From NCBI RefSeq assembly GCF_004919085.1, contig NZ_STGL01000007.1:372001-436000 (forward strand): a stretch of 64,000 bases of DNA. Reading direction: 5' to 3'. Below are positions 7,313 through 15,074 of the stretch, piece by piece. The position numbers were made by a program, and so were the translations under genes. Position 1 is the first letter of the stretch, and each line of letters starts with the position of its first letter. Under the pieces are notes generated by a model that ran no database searches, was not told the origin of the DNA, and worked only from the letters and a program-made list of their open reading frames with translations. This stretch comes from Nocardioides sp. GY 10127. GTDB lineage: Bacteria; Actinomycetota; Actinomycetes; Propionibacteriales; Nocardioidaceae.

Positions 7313-9715
7313 TCAGCCCACCCGGTCGAGCGGCGCCGGCGCGGACGGGTGGGCCCGCCGCCTCCGGACGAGGCTGACCGGCAGCCACCGCGCCCGGGCC
7401 CGGGCCCGACGGCCCGCACCTGCGGCCAGCCCCGCGAGCACGGTCGTCACGTCGCCGGCCACGTCACCAGCGGCGTCACCGGCGCCCGTCTCCTGGGCGG
7501 CGGCCGATCCCGGGCGCGCGTAGCGGGCGAGCTCGACGGCCGCCACCAGCCGGTCCAGCGCGGCCGCGGCCCCGGGGTTCTGCTCCGGCCCCAGCACGGG
7601 CCGCTCCCGGTCGTCGCCGGGGTCGGCCAGGCGCGCCGCCAGCAGCGCGCCGACGGCCCGGGGCGAGGCGCCGTCCGGCCACGGCAGCCCGAGGTCCAGG
7701 ACGCCGGCCCGCAGCTCGGCCCACCGCCCCTCCGGTCCGCCCGCCAGGCGGCGGTGGCGCAGGACGGCGCGGAACCGGCCGGGCGCCGCCAGCAGCGTGG
7801 CGACGACCAGGGCGAGGAGCAGGACCAGCAGCGGCGTCCGCCAGGCCGGTGGGCCGGTGGGGGCGTCGGCGCCGGCCGCCGCCTCGTCCGGCTGCGGCTC
7901 CTCGTCCGGGGCCCGGGAGGCGACGTCGGAGGACGGGCGGCCCTGGGCGGGGTCGGTCTCGCCGGCCGAGGGCTGGGCCGTCGCCGAGGTCCCGGTGCTG
8001 GGCTGCACGGTGCCGGGGTCGAGCTGGGTGTACGACGGGACGCCCGAGGCCCGGCTGGCCGGCGTCGGCTCGAACCGCACCCAGCCGGCGGTCGGCAGGT
8101 AGAGCTCGGGCCAGGCGTGCATGTCGTAGGCCGAGAACTCCCACGAGCCGTCCTGCAGCCGGGTGGGGGCGAGGAACCCGACGGCGACCCGGGCGGGGAT
8201 GCCGAGGCTGCGGGCCATGACCGCCATGGCGGAGGCGAACTGCTCGCAGTACCCGACCCGGCCGCCGGGCGCGGTGGAGAGGAACGCGACGAGCGCGTCG
8301 ACGCCGTTGCCGGTCGGGACGTTCTCGAGGGAGTAGGTGAAGTCGCGGCGGAAGAAGTCCTGCAGCGCGACGGCCCGGGCCAGGTCCGTGTCGGCGCCCC
8401 GCGTCACCTCGCGGGCGAGCTCGCCCACGGACGCCGGCAGGTCGGAGGGGAGCTCGGTGAACCGGGCGTCCACCGCGGAGGTCCCGCCGGTCCCGGCGGC
8501 CCCGCTCTCGAGCTGGTCGGCCGAGAGCCGCAGGTCCAGGCCGGTCGTGGTGTAGGTGAGGCCCGCCGTGGTGACGTCCGGGTCGGTGGAGATGAAGTCC
8601 ATCGTCTCGGCGTCGTAGCGCCAGTCCCCGTCGGCGGTCACCGACGAGGCGGGCGCGAAGGTCGGCAGCCAGGTGGAGTCCAGGTCCTCGCCGACCGTCA
8701 GCGTGTAGCTGTGCTCGGTGCGGCGCACCGCGTTCGAGAGCCCGCCGAGCGGGAGCGGGCTGCCGTCGGCGACCTGGTCGGTGGGGATGGAGCGGTCCCC
8801 GGAGGTCCACTCGTTCTGGCCGAAGCGGGTGAGGACCGCGATCCGCAGGTAGCGGGGGTCGGGGTCGTCGGTGACGACCCGGACGAGCGGCACGTCCACG
8901 TCCCGGTGCAGGTCGCGGCGCAGGTCGGTCATGGGGTTGCGGATGACGACCTCGTTGCCGCCGGAGCCCGCACCGAGGTCGAGCAGGTGGACGTCGAGCG
9001 CGGGCAGCGCCGTCGGGACGGCCAGGGCCAGCGAGGCCGCGCAGGCCCCGACACCCACCGCGGTCAGTCGCACGCCGGCGGTCCGGACCCCGAGCGCGCC
9101 GGCCGGTGCGGCGTCCTCCTCGAGGCCGGTGCCCCAGCGGGCGACCGACTCCGAGGCGTCCAGGAAGAGCAGCAGGACCCACCCGAGCACGGTGGCGAGG
9201 AAGACCCACCAGGGCGGCGTGGCCCCGAGGATGCTGACGGGCAGGGTGAAGACCACGAGGAGGGGGAGCGCGGCGAGCGCCGGGCGGCGCAGGCCGCCGG
9301 CCAGGGTGTCGACGAGCAGCAGGCACCACCACCCGCTCACGACGAGCACGGCGTCCAGGCCGGCGTCGGTCGCCACCGGCGGCGCGTAGGCCCGCGCGGC
9401 CAGGACACCGCGGCTCATGGTCGCGTCGAGGGCGTCCCACCCCGCGCCGACCGGGACGGGGTAGCCGGTCAGCAGGTAGGTGACGGCGCACGCCCCGAGC
9501 ACCACCTGGGCGACGACGACCACGGTGCTCGACAGGCCGAGCGCCCGTCCGCCGCCACCGAGCAGGGCGACGAGGACGGCGAGCCCCGCCAGGGGCACCA
9601 GGTGCGCCGAGGGGTCCTCGGTGAAGCCGCTCCAGCCCCAGCAGGCCACCCACGTGGTGAGGGCCGCCAGCAGCGAGGAGACGAGGGCGGCGGCCCAGGA
9701 GGGTCGGCGGCTCAC
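7313..9715 (-). CDS. Membrane-anchored transglutaminase-like protein (DUF3488/TgpA type)
   Basis: An 800-residue membrane protein. The N-terminal third has six or more hydrophobic segments (DUF3488 region), followed by a large extracytoplasmic domain with the transglutaminase-like core: nucleophile in GYCEQFASAMAVMAR (C490) and YDMHAWPELY (H533). A Pro/Thr-rich linker (about 560-620), one more membrane helix (about 628-645) and a cytosolic DUF4129-like tail follow. GTG 9715 overlaps the DUF58 stop as GTGA, indicating translational coupling. MoxR, DUF58 and this gene form the common actinobacterial triad whose substrate is unknown; a cell-envelope or protein cross-linking role is inferred. The third catalytic residue, usually Asp, is not clear; FEPTP occupies the region. 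Confidence 0.9.
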   Translation of the reverse strand: MSRRPSWAAALVSSLLAALTTWVACWGWSGFTEDPSAHLVPLAGLAVLVALLGGGGRALGLSSTVVVVAQVVLGACAVTYLLTGYPVPVGAGWDALDATMSRGVLAARAYAPPVATDAGLDAVLVVSGWWCLLLVDTLAGGLRRPALAALPLLVVFTLPVSILGATPPWWVFLATVLGWVLLLFLDASESVARWGTGLEEDAAPAGALGVRTAGVRLTAVGVGACAASLALAVPTALPALDVHLLDLGAGSGGNEVVIRNPMTDLRRDLHRDVDVPLVRVVTDDPDPRYLRIAVLTRFGQNEWTSGDRSIPTDQVADGSPLPLGGLSNAVRRTEHSYTLTVGEDLDSTWLPTFAPASSVTADGDWRYDAETMDFISTDPDVTTAGLTYTTTGLDLRLSADQLESGAAGTGGTSAVDARFTELPSDLPASVGELAREVTRGADTDLARAVALQDFFRRDFTYSLENVPTGNGVDALVAFLSTAPGGRVGYCEQFASAMAVMARSLGIPARVAVGFLAPTRLQDGSWEFSAYDMHAWPELYLPTAGWVRFEPTPASRASGVPSYTQLDPGTVQPSTGTSATAQPSAGETDPAQGRPSSDVASRAPDEEPQPDEAAAGADAPTGPPAWRTPLLVLLLALVVATLLAAPGRFRAVLRHRRLAGGPEGRWAELRAGVLDLGLPWPDGASPRAVGALLAARLADPGDDRERPVLGPEQNPGAAAALDRLVAAVELARYARPGSAAAQETGAGDAAGDVAGDVTTVLAGLAAGAGRRARARARWLPVSLVRRRRAHPSAPAPLDRVG

Positions 9716-10968
9716 GGGGCCACCCCCGGCCGGGCCCGCACGCCGAGCCGGGCCCAGGCGGTGGGCAGGGGCTCGCCCGCGGCGACGGCCGTGGCGTTCC
9801 AGCCCTGGCCGCGCAGCACGGCCACGGCGTCCTCGCCCGCCGCGGCCTCGGGCGGCACCGGGCCGTGGGCGGCCACGTCGACCACCAGGGCGAAGGCCGA
9901 CGAGGCGGTGGAGCGCACCCTGCGCAGGAGCGGCAGGTCCTCGGCGGGCAGGGCGCCGAGGACGGCGACGACCACGCCGTCGTGGCCCGGCTCGCCCAGC
10001 CAGCCCCCGGCCAGGCGGGGGGAGCGCTCGGTGGGCAGCACCGCCAGCGCCTCGAGCAGGGCCGCGGTGTCGGTGCCGGTGGTGTGGTCGTGCCAGGCGA
10101 GGGCGTCGTGCTCCCCGCCGGCGGAGACCAGACGGACCGCGTAGCCGCGGCCGGCGAGGTGGACCGCGACCGAGGCGGCCGCGGAGACGGCCGCCTCGAG
10201 GGAGGCTGCGGGGCCCGCCCCGGTGTGCACGGCCGCCCGGTTGTCCACGAGGACCGTGGCGCGCTGCTGCCACGGCTGCTCCTCGCGGCGCACCATGAGC
10301 TCGCCGGTGCGTGCCGAGCTCGGCCAGTGCACCCGGCGCAGGTCGTCGCCGCGGCGGTAGTCGCGCACCGTCACGTCCTCGGCGCTGCCGCTGGCGAACG
10401 AGCGGGGGCGCTGGTGGCCGCTGCCGGCCGACGCCCCGCCGAGCGGGAGGGCCGGCAGCGGCCGCACCCGCGGCGTCACCAGCAGGGTCGTGGTCGAGGT
10501 GAAGGTCCGGCCGAGCTCGACGAGGCCGAGCGGGTCGCGCACGCGCACCGACATGGGCCCGACGACGTGCCGGCCACGGACGTCGGAGCGGACCGGGTAG
10601 GTCACCTCGCGCCGCCAGCCGCGCCGGGCCCCAGCGACGGTGAAGCGGGGGCGCGGCCCGAGGACGAACGGCAGCTGGTCCTCCAGGAGCAGGACGCTGG
10701 TGGGCACCCGACCCTCGTGGGTCAGCCCGAGCGTCACCTCGGCGCTGCTCCCCGCCGCGACGACGGAGGGGGCCACCCGGCGCGTGAGCCCGAAGCGGTA
10801 CCGGCTGCGGCCCACGACGACGACGGTCACCAGGGGCAGGGCGATCGCGACCACCCCGAACCGGACGAGCATCGGCTCGCCCAGCAGCAGGGACGCCGCG
10901 ACGCACGTGACCCCGGCGGCGAGCAGCGCCCGGCCGCGGAGGGTGAGGCCGCGCAGCGCGTCGGTCAC
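9712..10968 (-). CDS. DUF58 domain protein
   Basis: A 418-residue protein with two N-terminal membrane segments (about residues 13-50), a beta-rich middle domain, and the DUF58 signature VRDYRRGDDLRRVHWPSSAR (about 197-216), followed by a vWA-like C-terminal region. DUF58 proteins are encoded with MoxR ATPases and are thought to be their partners at the membrane. It starts at GTG 10968, 16 bp after the moxR stop, and its stop overlaps the next start. Part of the three-gene minus-strand operon. Confidence 0.9.
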   Translation of the reverse strand: MTDALRGLTLRGRALLAAGVTCVAASLLLGEPMLVRFGVVAIALPLVTVVVVGRSRYRFGLTRRVAPSVVAAGSSAEVTLGLTHEGRVPTSVLLLEDQLPFVLGPRPRFTVAGARRGWRREVTYPVRSDVRGRHVVGPMSVRVRDPLGLVELGRTFTSTTTLLVTPRVRPLPALPLGGASAGSGHQRPRSFASGSAEDVTVRDYRRGDDLRRVHWPSSARTGELMVRREEQPWQQRATVLVDNRAAVHTGAGPAASLEAAVSAAASVAVHLAGRGYAVRLVSAGGEHDALAWHDHTTGTDTAALLEALAVLPTERSPRLAGGWLGEPGHDGVVVAVLGALPAEDLPLLRRVRSTASSAFALVVDVAAHGPVPPEAAAGEDAVAVLRGQGWNATAVAAGEPLPTAWARLGVRARPGVAP

Positions 10969-10984
10969 GTCCCGGAGCCCCGGC

Positions 10985-12007
10985 TCAGCCGGCGTGGCCG
11001 TCGGGCACCGGCACGCGGCTCACGAGCCGCGCGAGCAGGGCGGAGACGTCGGCGCCGGAGCCGGCCGTGGGCACCAGCCGGTGGGCGAGCACCCGGTCGG
11101 CCAGGCCGCTCACGTCGTCCGGCAGCACGAAGTCGCGACCCCGCAGGGCCGCCAGGGCCTGGGCGGCGCGGACGAGGTGCAGCGTCGCGCGCGGCGAGGC
11201 CCCCAGGGCGATCTCGGGGTCGGTGCGGGTGCCCGCGGCCAGGGCCACGGCGTAGCGCTGGACGGGCTCGGAGACGTAGACGCGGGACACGGCGGCGCAC
11301 ATCGCCCGGAGCGTCGCGGCGTCCGTCACCGGGGTGAGCTCGGCCAGGGGGTCGCCGCCGGTGTGGCTGCGGACCATCGCCAGCTCGGACTCCGCCGTGG
11401 GGTAGCCGAGGGAGACCCGCGCCATGAAGCGGTCGCGCTGCGCCTCCGGCAGCGCGTAGGTCCCCTCCATCTCCACGGGGTTCTGCGTGGCGACAACCAT
11501 GAAGGGGCGCTCGAGGACGTAGGTGGTGTCGTCCACCGTCACCTGCCGCTCCTCCATGCACTCCAGGAGGGCGGACTGGGTCTTGGGGGAGGCCCGGTTG
11601 ATCTCGTCGCCGACCACGATGTTCGCGAACACGCCCCCGGGGCGGAACTCGAACGTCCGCGACACCTGGTCGTAGACGGAGACGCCGGTGACGTCCGAGG
11701 GCAGCAGGTCGGGCGTGAACTGGATGCGCTTGACCGTGCAGTCGATGCTGCGGGCCAGCGCCTTGCTCAGCATCGTCTTGCCGACGCCCGGCACGTCCTG
11801 GAGCAGCAGGTGGCCCTCGGCGAGCAGGACGACGACCGCCGACTCCACCACCGCGGTCTTCCCCTCGATCACGCGCTCGACGTTGGCGCGGATGCGCTCG
11901 CTCAGGCGGGCCACCTCGGCCAGGTCCAGCTCGACCTCGGCGGCGCGGCGGGCACCGGGCTGCGGGGCGGGGGCTCCTGCGCTGGTGGTGGCGAGGGGCG
12001 AGTCCAC
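10985..12007 (-). CDS. MoxR-family AAA+ ATPase
   Basis: A 340-residue AAA+ ATPase. Walker A is GVGKT (74-78) and Walker B is VVGDEINRA (about 131-139); sensor 1 is ATQNP and arginine-finger segments follow (EAQRDRF). GTG 12007 was chosen because it has a ribosome-binding site (GGAAGGACC) and gives a normal-length protein; the reading frame stays open a further 86 codons upstream but that part is low-complexity and not MoxR-like. First gene of the MoxR-DUF58-transglutaminase operon, transcribed away from mraZ. MoxR ATPases act as chaperones that activate vWA-domain partners. Confidence 0.93.
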   Translation of the reverse strand: MDSPLATTSAGAPAPQPGARRAAEVELDLAEVARLSERIRANVERVIEGKTAVVESAVVVLLAEGHLLLQDVPGVGKTMLSKALARSIDCTVKRIQFTPDLLPSDVTGVSVYDQVSRTFEFRPGGVFANIVVGDEINRASPKTQSALLECMEERQVTVDDTTYVLERPFMVVATQNPVEMEGTYALPEAQRDRFMARVSLGYPTAESELAMVRSHTGGDPLAELTPVTDAATLRAMCAAVSRVYVSEPVQRYAVALAAGTRTDPEIALGASPRATLHLVRAAQALAALRGRDFVLPDDVSGLADRVLAHRLVPTAGSGADVSALLARLVSRVPVPDGHAG

Positions 12008-12124
12008 GGGCGGTCCTTCCGAGTGGCTCCGACGGGCGGTCCGGGCGCCCGCGGGGCGGGGCGAGTGGGACCACGGTAAGTGGTGTGCGCAACTCCCGTG
12101 CGCGCATCCGGGTGGAGCGTTCCC

Positions 12125-12208
12125 CCACGCCGCCCCACCTCCTTCCCCCACCTTCTTCCACCACCTCCCTCCACTGGGCCCTCCACGGGTCCTCCACCTG
12201 CGCCCCAC
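12125..12208. repeat. CCAC-rich pyrimidine tract (GTGG array on the minus strand)
   Basis: Within the 545-bp gene-free stretch 12008-12552, CCAC occurs at 12125, 12135, 12148, 12158, 12161, 12171, 12183, 12194 and 12205, at 10-13 bp spacing, in a strongly pyrimidine-biased strand. Read on the other strand these are GTGG elements like those of the mraZ operator at 12478, but pointing toward moxR. A regulatory role is inference. Confidence 0.5.
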
Positions 12209-12266
12209 CGCGCCCCCTCGGGGGCGCCGCACCGCCCTCCGGTCGGCCGTCGCTCGCAGCGTCATT

Positions 12267-12417
12267 GCAGGTCAGGGGGCCTGTGGGGAGCGCGGGGAGG
12301 GGGTGGGGCGTGAGTGGAGGGCAGGTGGAGGAGCACGTGCCGGCGCCGGGGTCCGCGCCCGCTCCCTCCACCGCGCCCCACGCCCCTCCCCGGCTCCTCG
12401 TGAGCCCTCTGACCTGC
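12267..12417. repeat. Imperfect inverted repeat, 44-bp arms, 63-nt centre
   Basis: The left arm 12267-12310 and right arm 12374-12417 are both 44 nt and mostly complementary: both outer ends read GCAGGTCAG/A when oriented, both inner ends GTGGGGCG. Similarity continues inward with GTGGAGGG in both. It lies between divergent moxR and mraZ. It could be a large operator, a relic of a duplicated segment or a structured transcript; nothing in the sequence decides. Confidence 0.6.
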
Positions 12418-12477
12418 GGAGATGAGAGAACTCGGCCGCTGTGACCCCGGGCGCACTGGCGGCCGTCGCCCGGCGAT

Positions 12478-12521
12478 GTGGTTGACGGTGGGGAATTGTG
12501 GGGTAAGGTGGGTGAAAGTGG
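12478..12521 (+). promoter_or_regulatory. MraZ operator: five GTGG repeats at 10-bp period over the mraZ promoter
   Basis: GTGG occurs at 12478, 12488, 12498, 12508 and 12518, exactly one helical turn apart. MraZ is known to bind short G-rich direct repeats (TGGG/GTGG class) with about 10-bp periodicity upstream of its own gene. The array overlaps a promoter: TTGACG (12482-12487), 16-bp spacer, TAAGGT (12504-12509). Binding would block this promoter, giving autorepression of the division operon. Confidence 0.85.
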
Positions 12522-12552
12522 AGGAGCCAGCCGTTCCGACTGGAGGTGCGAC

Positions 12553-12981
12553 GTGTTCTTTCTGGGCACGCACACCCCCAGGCTCGACGAGAAGGGGCGC
12601 CTGGTCCTCCCGGCCAAGTTCAGGGACGCGCTGCAGGAGGGGCTGGTGATCACGCAGGGTCAGGAGCACTGCCTCACCGTCTGGCCGCAGGACGGGTTCA
12701 TGGCCGAGGCCGCCCGGGTCCAGAGCAAGCCGATGACGAACAAGGACTCCCGCGACTACCGGCGCGTCCTGTTCGCCGGGGCGGAGCAGGTGGTCCCGGA
12801 CAAGCAGGGACGGATCGGCATCCCGCTGTTCCTCCGGGCCGCCGCCGGTCTCAGCAAGGACGTGGTGGTCACCGGCATCGGCGACCGGCTCGAGATCTGG
12901 GACCCCGAGCGCTGGGCGGAGTACCGCGCCGGCGCGCAGGCCCGGTTCTACGAGGTCGACGAAGGCGCCGACGCGGACTGA
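12553..12981 (+). CDS. mraZ: Transcriptional regulator MraZ
   Basis: A 142-residue ring-forming DNA-binding protein with two SpoVT-AbrB-like halves. Each carries the DxKGR signature: LDEKGRLVLPAKFRD (about residues 9-23) and PDKQGRIGIPLFLR (about 81-94). GTG 12553 gives the canonical VFFLGTHTPRLDEKGR opening and follows GGAGGT at 12542-12547; the longer frame upstream runs through the operator. First gene of the dcw cluster and likely autorepressor through the GTGG array just upstream. It ends in the acidic tail DEGADAD. Confidence 0.95.
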   Translation: MFFLGTHTPRLDEKGRLVLPAKFRDALQEGLVITQGQEHCLTVWPQDGFMAEAARVQSKPMTNKDSRDYRRVLFAGAEQVVPDKQGRIGIPLFLRAAAGLSKDVVVTGIGDRLEIWDPERWAEYRAGAQARFYEVDEGADAD

Positions 12982-13021
12982 CACCCAGCACCACCCAGCA
13001 GCACCCAGCACCACCCAGCAG
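12982..13021 (+). repeat. 20-bp tandem repeat, two exact copies
   Basis: Starting directly after the mraZ stop, a 20-bp unit made of CACCCAGCAC and CACCCAGCAG (12982-13001) is repeated exactly at 13002-13021, followed by degenerate CACCAG copies to about 13052. It opens the 303-bp gap between mraZ and rsmH. Probably slippage-derived. Confidence 0.75.
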
Positions 13022-13069
13022 CACCAGCACCAGCCAGCACCACCAGAGCAGAACCGAACAGGGACGACC

Positions 13070-13199
13070 GCCGGGCCTGGTCCAGGCCCGCTCCATCGCC
13101 GTCCGGGGCACCTTCCCCGGCACCGGACGGCACCGCCTCCGAGACACCTTCCCCGGTCCCGGAGCACGAGCCACGGAGCGGGCACGGACCAGGCCCGAC
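13070..13199 (+). ncRNA. Candidate branched RNA element (three-way junction) between mraZ and rsmH
   Basis: An outer stem pairs 13070-13094 with 13175-13199 (about 22 of 25 positions complementary). Inside it are two hairpins: stem 13098-13106/13123-13131 (9 bp, exact) and stem 13137-13145/13156-13164 (8 pairs with one mismatch). Both carry the direct repeat CACCTTCCCCGG in or beside the loop (13109-13120, 13145-13156). The layout is seen in the sequence; that it folds as RNA or regulates rsmH translation is inference. No known RNA family is recognised. Confidence 0.45.
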
Positions 13200-13256
13200 G
13201 GCTGTCCCCACCACGAACACCACCACCAGCACCGAGCACAGGACGGGTCGAGACGC

Positions 13257-13298
13257 ATGAGCCGCACGCCGAGGGGCAGCCGCCGTGGCCGCCGCTGA
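13257..13298 (+). CDS. Possible 13-codon basic leader peptide overlapping rsmH start
   Basis: ATG 13257 opens a short frame encoding [13 protein letters not shown] and stops at 13296-13298, inside the rsmH start region (rsmH starts at 13285, in another frame). Ribosomes finishing it would pass over the rsmH start, so coupling is possible. The ribosome-binding site is weak, so this may be chance. Confidence 0.25.
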   Translation: MSRTPRGSRRGRR

Positions 13299-14292
13299 GC
13301 GCGCGCCCGAGCACGTCCCCGTGCTCCTCGAGCGCTGCGTCGAGCTGCTGTCCGGGCCCGCCACCACCGGCCAGGACGCCCCCGTCGTCATCGACTGCAC
13401 CCTGGGTCTCGGCGGCCACAGCGAGGGCGTCCTCCAGCGGCTGCCGCAGGTCCGGCTGGTCGGCATCGACCGCGACCCCGACGCCCTGGCCATGGCCTCG
13501 GAGCGGCTGGCGCCCTTCGGCGAGCGCTTCACCGGCGTGCACGCCGTCTACGACGAGATCGCGGACGTCGTCGCCGACCTGGGGCTCGGCCCCGTGGCCG
13601 GCGTCCTCTTCGACCTCGGCGTCTCCTCCATGCAGCTGGACCGCCGGGAGCGCGGCTTCGCCTACGCCGAGGACGCGCCGCTGGACATGCGGATGAACGG
13701 CTCCGAGGGCCGGACCGCGGCCGACGTGCTCAACACCTACTCGGCCGCCGAGCTCACCCGGGTGCTGCGCGACTTCGGCGAGGAGAAGTTCGCCCGCAAG
13801 ATCGCCGCGGCCGTCGTCCGCGAGCGCGAGACCGAGCCGTTCACCCGCTCCGCCCGCCTCGTCGAGCTCCTCTACGCCGAGATCCCGGCCCCCGCCCGAC
13901 GCACCGGCGGTCACCCGGCCAAGCGGACGTTCCAGGCGCTGCGCATGGAGGTCAACGACGAGCTCGCCGTCCTGCGCCGGGCGCTGCCGGCCGCGCTGGG
14001 CGTGGTCGGCGTCGGCGGCCGGGTGGTCGTGGAGTCCTACCACTCGCTGGAGGACCGCCTCACCAAGCAGGCGTTCACCGAGGTCACCCGCAGCGACGTC
14101 CCCCCGGACCTGCCGTTCGTGCCCGAGGGCAGCGAGCCCCCCTTCCGTCTCGTCACCCGCGGGGCGGAGAAGGCGGGGGAGTCCGAGACCCGGACCAACC
14201 CCCGTGCCGCCTCCGTCCGGCTCCGTGCCGTCGAGCGTGTCCGTCCTCCCCTTCCCCCCACGCGCACCCCCAGCCGAGGAGCCTCCCGATGA
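13285..14292 (+). CDS. rsmH: 16S rRNA (cytosine(1402)-N(4))-methyltransferase RsmH
   Basis: A 335-residue SAM-dependent methyltransferase (MraW) acting on C1402 of 16S rRNA in the decoding centre. It shows the opening [13 protein letters not shown], the SAM site [15 protein letters not shown] (about residues 36-50), [20 protein letters not shown] (about 112-122) and the family end motif [17 protein letters not shown] 13285 follows GAGGGG; it sits just downstream of the branched element and the possible leader peptide. Its stop overlaps the ftsL start as ATGA. Confidence 0.95.
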   Translation: MAAAERAPEHVPVLLERCVELLSGPATTGQDAPVVIDCTLGLGGHSEGVLQRLPQVRLVGIDRDPDALAMASERLAPFGERFTGVHAVYDEIADVVADLGLGPVAGVLFDLGVSSMQLDRRERGFAYAEDAPLDMRMNGSEGRTAADVLNTYSAAELTRVLRDFGEEKFARKIAAAVVRERETEPFTRSARLVELLYAEIPAPARRTGGHPAKRTFQALRMEVNDELAVLRRALPAALGVVGVGGRVVVESYHSLEDRLTKQAFTEVTRSDVPPDLPFVPEGSEPPFRLVTRGAEKAGESETRTNPRAASVRLRAVERVRPPLPPTRTPSRGASR

Positions 14293-14858
14293 GCGACCAG
14301 CAGACCTCCGCCCTCCGTGTCCCGCGGTTCGCCGAGCAGGCTCTCGAGCGCACCGTCGGCCGCACCCGGCTGAGGTCGGTGCCCGCGGTCCGCACCCCCG
14401 CGGCACGGATGCCGTTCGTCGTGCTCATCGGCGTCCTGCTGCTCGGCGGGGTGGTCGGCCTCCTCATGTTCAACACCTCGCTGCAGTCGGCCGCCTTCAC
14501 GGAGACGGCCCTGGAGTCGCAGGCCACCACGCTCACCGCGCGGCAGGAGGAGCTCTCCACCGAGCTGGAGACCCTCCGCGACCCCCAGACCATCGCCAGG
14601 AAGGCCCAGCGCCTGGGCATGGAGATCCCGGCGGCCCCGGTGTTCCTCAAGCTGTCCGACGGCAAGGTCGTCGGGGACGTCGCGGACGCGACGGTGGGCT
14701 CCACGCTGAACCTGCGGCAGAAGACGACCTCGGTGCCGTCGTGGGGCGCGTCCTCCGCCTCCTCGTCGTCCAAGAAGAAGACGACCACGACGGACGACAG
14801 CGACCTGCCGACCGACGACAGCGCGGCGACCAGCACGGGCAGCGGCTCGTCCGACTGA
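14289..14858 (+). CDS. ftsL: Cell division protein FtsL-like
   Basis: A 189-residue bitopic membrane protein: basic cytosolic N-terminus (residues 1-41), one membrane helix (about 42-61, [19 protein letters not shown]), then a periplasm-equivalent coiled coil (about 65-100) ending in [20 protein letters not shown]. The position between rsmH and ftsI and the topology define FtsL, which with FtsB and FtsQ activates septal FtsW/FtsI. The last roughly 40 residues are an unusual Ser/Thr/Lys/Asp-rich extension. ATG 14289 overlaps the rsmH stop. Confidence 0.85.
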   Translation: MSDQQTSALRVPRFAEQALERTVGRTRLRSVPAVRTPAARMPFVVLIGVLLLGGVVGLLMFNTSLQSAAFTETALESQATTLTARQEELSTELETLRDPQTIARKAQRLGMEIPAAPVFLKLSDGKVVGDVADATVGSTLNLRQKTTSVPSWGASSASSSSKKKTTTTDDSDLPTDDSAATSTGSGSSD

Positions 14859-15074
14859 GCCCCGGCGGGGTCGCCCCCGACGTCCGGCCCCCGCTGACGG
14901 CGGGCGCGACCCTCGTCACGCCTCCCGCTCGACGGTGGCCCGCGTGCTCGGCGCGCATCCCCGATCCGGGCCGTCGCCGGGGTACAACCGTGGTCACGGG
15001 TCGCCCCGTGCCCGGCGTGCGGACCGCGCCGGCAGGAACACCAGCCTCACCAGTCACACCCAGGGAGAGACATC

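Noticed and set aside
7349-10144. 931-codon plus-strand frame opposite the transglutaminase and DUF58 genes
   Set aside because: Antisense shadow; the minus-strand genes show clear catalytic motifs.
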